From positions 21,339,484 to 21,403,483 of the forward strand of contig OY848918.1 of assembly GCA_963693285.1 (NCBI GenBank): a stretch of 64,000 nt of DNA. Reading direction: 5' to 3'. Position numbers and translations under genes: made by a program. Position 1 is the first letter of the stretch. The number at the start of each line of letters is the position of its first letter. Source of the stretch: Xestospongia muta. Its lineage: Eukaryota; Porifera; Demospongiae; Haplosclerida; Petrosiidae. The notes below the pieces were generated by a model. It ran no database searches. It worked only from the letters and a program-made list of their open reading frames with translations, and was not told the DNA's origin. Below, in pieces: positions 60,817 to 64,000 of the stretch.

Positions 60817-61240
60817 ATCCCAAGAAAAAGATTCTACAGTTGTGATAGTAAATGGCCAAAACCATCCTAATGAGCTGATACGAAGTGCAAAAAGCTGGGA
60901 TAAGATATACTCGAGGCCTGATGGTCGTATGTCTGCCTTTAGACCAAATTGTGATGATGGATTTTTAAGTGTCTCTGATACGTTTTGTTGTGGTCAAAAC
61001 ATTGACTGTTTTGACTCTCTTCCAACCACCCTTCCCTGCATTGCTGTTCAATGTTTGTCAGAGTGCGGACATTATGGATTTTATGATAATACTAATATTT
61101 CTATGATATCTTTTGGAAATGGAGTCCTAGGAAATAACTTTCGCTATTATGGTTATACGTTTGCTAGGTATATGCAAGATTTCGCAATGCCACCAAGTGC
61201 AAAGAAATGCTTGAATTATAATTGTTTAACATTTATATAA
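60817..61240 (+). pseudogene. MACPF type B 3' stump (C-terminal domain only)
   Basis: From 60817 the sequence equals type B exon 2 from the KKSQEKDST codons to the stop (counterpart 53037-53460). It encodes VIVNGQNHPNELIR, FRPNCDDGFLSVSD and CLNYNCLTFI. The signal peptide, MACPF core and promoter are missing. A frame from an internal ATG at 60842 (132 codons) stays open, but nothing supports its expression. Silent differences resemble copy 1 rather than copies 2 and 3. Confidence 0.9.
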
Positions 61241-62800
61241 TTAATTTAATACTTGTTTATGTACCATCACAGCAACAATCACCATGATAGAAACATATGT
61301 ATCATCATAGTAACAATTACCATAGCAACATTATCATGATATTACGAATTGGTTGTTTTAAGACTGAAAGCAATAGCTTTATACATTATGATATCAATTT
61401 TGTTACAAACATTTTAAAACCTTCCAATTATTTAAAAACTTTCTATGCGTAATTGGCAAATGTAAAATTTAAAGATTATATGCATCAGTTTACTTATTTT
61501 TGAAACATAAATGATTTGATTATAATTATAAGGAATGATCAGGAAAGGTAGGCTAAGCTTTTATAAACTTATGGATACAACCGATAACTTTTGTGTACAC
61601 CTCCTGACACATAGATTGACAAGTAAAGCACACCATGTTATATAAGTGCAAACTGTATACCTACCATAGCCTATTTACTTAAGTAATATACCTTTTATAG
61701 TTAAGATACTGTAAATGACTATCAAGAAAGATGACTAGTACTAGTGACATATATATGAAGTTCATTCCTGCATACACTTCACTGTTTGTATGTAGTTAGA
61801 CAATGTGATAGAGGAATTCAGTAGGATACATGGAGGACATCAACCAAATCCTCATTGTCTAGCTAGTTGTCAGACAATGTGTCAACTAGGATATCATCAT
61901 TAGCAGTTTATCAACAATGTTCATTGGATATTTAAGTACAAACATCAGTAAAATATAACAAGAAACTAATAAGAAAATGACTAATTCCAAAGACTTAGTC
62001 CACCAAGACATTTGATACTGATGGGAGTTAATCTGTTCCTTTTTCTTTATAGTAAGAAATCTATTGCAATATCTCTTTTACAATGTAGTTATCAGTAATG
62101 GGAATTGATTTGCTGTTTTCTTCACTAAGTCCAATCCCAAAACCAACTCGATATTAAATTTATATCTATTGTTTAGTTTCCATGCATAATTACCATTCTA
62201 TAAAGGACCAATAGAATCACAAATTCTAGGAATTATGTGGTCCATATAAAAAGCAACGGTACATATGTTACCATAACAACAATTACCTTAGCAACAACAT
62301 GTGTGTTCTCATAGCAATTATTACCATGGCAACGATTACAATTGATTTTTTAGTAATAACAATTATTATTATTATCAATGACGATGACCTTACAGCAGAG
62401 CTGAAGGTCTACAACAAAATTTTAGATGTTTTATGTATTCATATAGTATCAGTTACTATGGTGACAATAACCATAGCAACGATTGCCATCATACTGTAAC
62501 AATTACCATGACAACATTACCATAGAGACAACATATACATCACCATATCAAGACTTACCAAAGCAACATCATTATGACATTAATGTAAAGCCAAGTATCA
62601 CTTTAGGACTTTAAAAATTGTATTGTAGCATTATCTTTCAACATTCTTACTGGCATTGTAAAACCTACCAGTTATTTAATAAATAACTGTTGTCAAACTT
62701 CCATGAAAAACTGCCAATAACAGAATTAAGATTTGATCTGGTGCTTTGTTTAGTATATTATGTAAGTCAATTGCCTACTCTCGTTCACAGACTAGCTAAC
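61241..62800. repeat. Type B 3' flank, unit 4
   Basis: Matches the other three flanks. Diagnostic bases (CAGAGCTGAAG, TACTGGCATTG) agree with unit 1, others (TATTTAAAAACTTTC) with units 2 and 3. No gene seen. Confidence 0.7.
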
Positions 62801-63165
62801 ATTATATGGAATTGGTCTGTTGCTTCGTATAATAATTAAGCCCATTGCCTTTTCTTGTTCACAGACTAGTTAACAGTAAAACAGTTAAGTAAATTTGTCT
62901 GTTGCTTCATATAATGAGGAAGCCCATTGCCTTCTCTTGTTGACAGAGTAGTTAACAGTATAGGAAATTGGTCTGTTGCTTCGTATAATGAGGAAGCCTA
63001 TTGCCTTCTCTTGTTCACAGACTAGTTAACAGTAAAAGAAATTGGTCTGTTGTTTCGTATAATGAGGAAGCCCATTGCCTTCTCTTGTTCACAGACTAGT
63101 TAACAGTATAGGAAATAGGTCTGTTGCTTCGTATAATGAGGAAGCCCATTGTCTTCTCTTGTTAA
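62801..63165. repeat. 74-bp minisatellite, 5 copies
   Basis: Unit starts near 62814, 62897, 62973, 63046 and 63119. Copy number and variant order equal those of unit 1, not units 2 and 3. Confidence 0.88.
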
Positions 63166-64000
63166 AAGTTATACATACAACCGATAGCTCTTGTACACCT
63201 CCTGACATATAAACTGACCAGAAAAGCACACCATGTTATATAAATGCATACTGTATACTTATCATAGTCTATTTACTTAAGTATTACACTCTTTTATAGT
63301 TAAAATACTGTAATTGACCTTTAAAGTAGTTGGACTATCAAGAAAGATGACTAGTGATATGTATATGAAGTTCATTCCTGCATACACTTCACTGTTTTCT
63401 GTAGTTAGACAATGTGATAAAGCTATTACTAAACTATTACACCCTTCTACAGTTAAGATACTGTAATTGACCTTTAAAGTAGTTGGACTATCAACTAGTA
63501 ATATGTATATGAAGTTCATTCCTGCTTACACTTCACTGTTTTACATAGTTACACTGTAAAAATTGTTTTGTTAATTTAACTAATATATTATTATACAAGT
63601 TGCATGTAGCAAACTTAATATAATGCGAAAGTAAAAATAACACTGTTTTTATTACTGATATACTAATAGGTACATAAATCAAAACAATGTTATGTCTATT
63701 TTCACATCATATTAGTTTACAACCTGCAAACTGTATAATAATACATCGGTTAAATCAACAAATCAATTTTTACAGTTTAGACAATGTGATAAAGGAATTT
63801 AGTAGGATACATGGAGGACATCAACCAAATCCTCTTTGTCTAGCTAGTTGTCAGACAATGTGTCAACTAGGATATCATCATTAGCAGTTTGTCAACAATG
63901 TTCGTTGGACATTTAAGTACAAACATCAGTAAAAGGATAACAAGAAGCTCATAAGAAAATGACTAATTCCAAAGACTTATTCTAGCAAGATATTTGATAC
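63166..64000. repeat. Second internal block, unit 4, cut by window end
   Basis: Matches 19190-20020. The 65-codon frame at 63687-63884 is kept, with two substitutions. The duplicated unit continues beyond the window. Confidence 0.5.

Overview
The window looks like AT-rich nuclear DNA of an early-branching animal. Intron-containing genes with GT-AG splicing, (TA)n microsatellites, eukaryotic DNA transposons and perforin-like (MACPF) genes rule out a prokaryote. The very short introns, compact spacing and gene families suggest a demosponge such as Amphimedon; that is inference, not proof. I see no rRNA, tRNA, CRISPR or LTR element.

The core is a two-gene cassette of secreted MACPF proteins, repeated along the window. 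Each complete cassette has a type A gene on the minus strand (544 aa) and a type B gene on the plus strand (528-531 aa), head to head. Their ATGs are only about 190-220 bp apart, so they probably share a bidirectional promoter. Both genes have a tiny first exon carrying the signal peptide (106 bp in A, 58 bp in B), a phase-1 intron, and one large exon of about 1.53 kb with the MACPF domain and a Cys-containing C-terminal domain. Cassettes: copy 0 (3890-8178, diverged), copy 1 (11514-17264), copy 2 (27182-32935), copy 3 (47707-53460), and a 3' stump of a fifth type B gene (60817-61240). Broken MACPF pieces lie at 1140-1690, 2925-3115, 3155-3480, 25265-25745 and 45796-46276.

Copies 1-3 and the stump sit in large, nearly identical tandem segmental duplications. 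Each runs: type A, shared promoter, type B, a 1.5-kb repeat-rich stretch, a 74-bp minisatellite (5, 9, 9 and 5 copies), a block with a conserved 65-codon reading frame, a (TA)n/(CA)n patch, a 377-bp non-autonomous transposon, a decayed spliced transposase-like gene, about 1.5 kb of intergenic DNA, and a decayed Tc1/mariner-like transposon fused to a MACPF type A pseudogene. The second duplicate alone carries a 3921-bp DNA transposon (36288-40208) with perfect 6-bp target duplications, a 10-exon DDE integrase gene with no visible lesion, and a convergent 342-aa accessory gene. The matching empty sites are in the other duplicates.

The MACPF pair is the functional payload: secreted, probably pore-forming defence or toxin proteins that may be co-expressed. 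The transposons are the likely agents of rearrangement; one junction (60816/60817) falls exactly at a transposon end. Near-identity of the units also leaves open an assembly or haplotype artefact.
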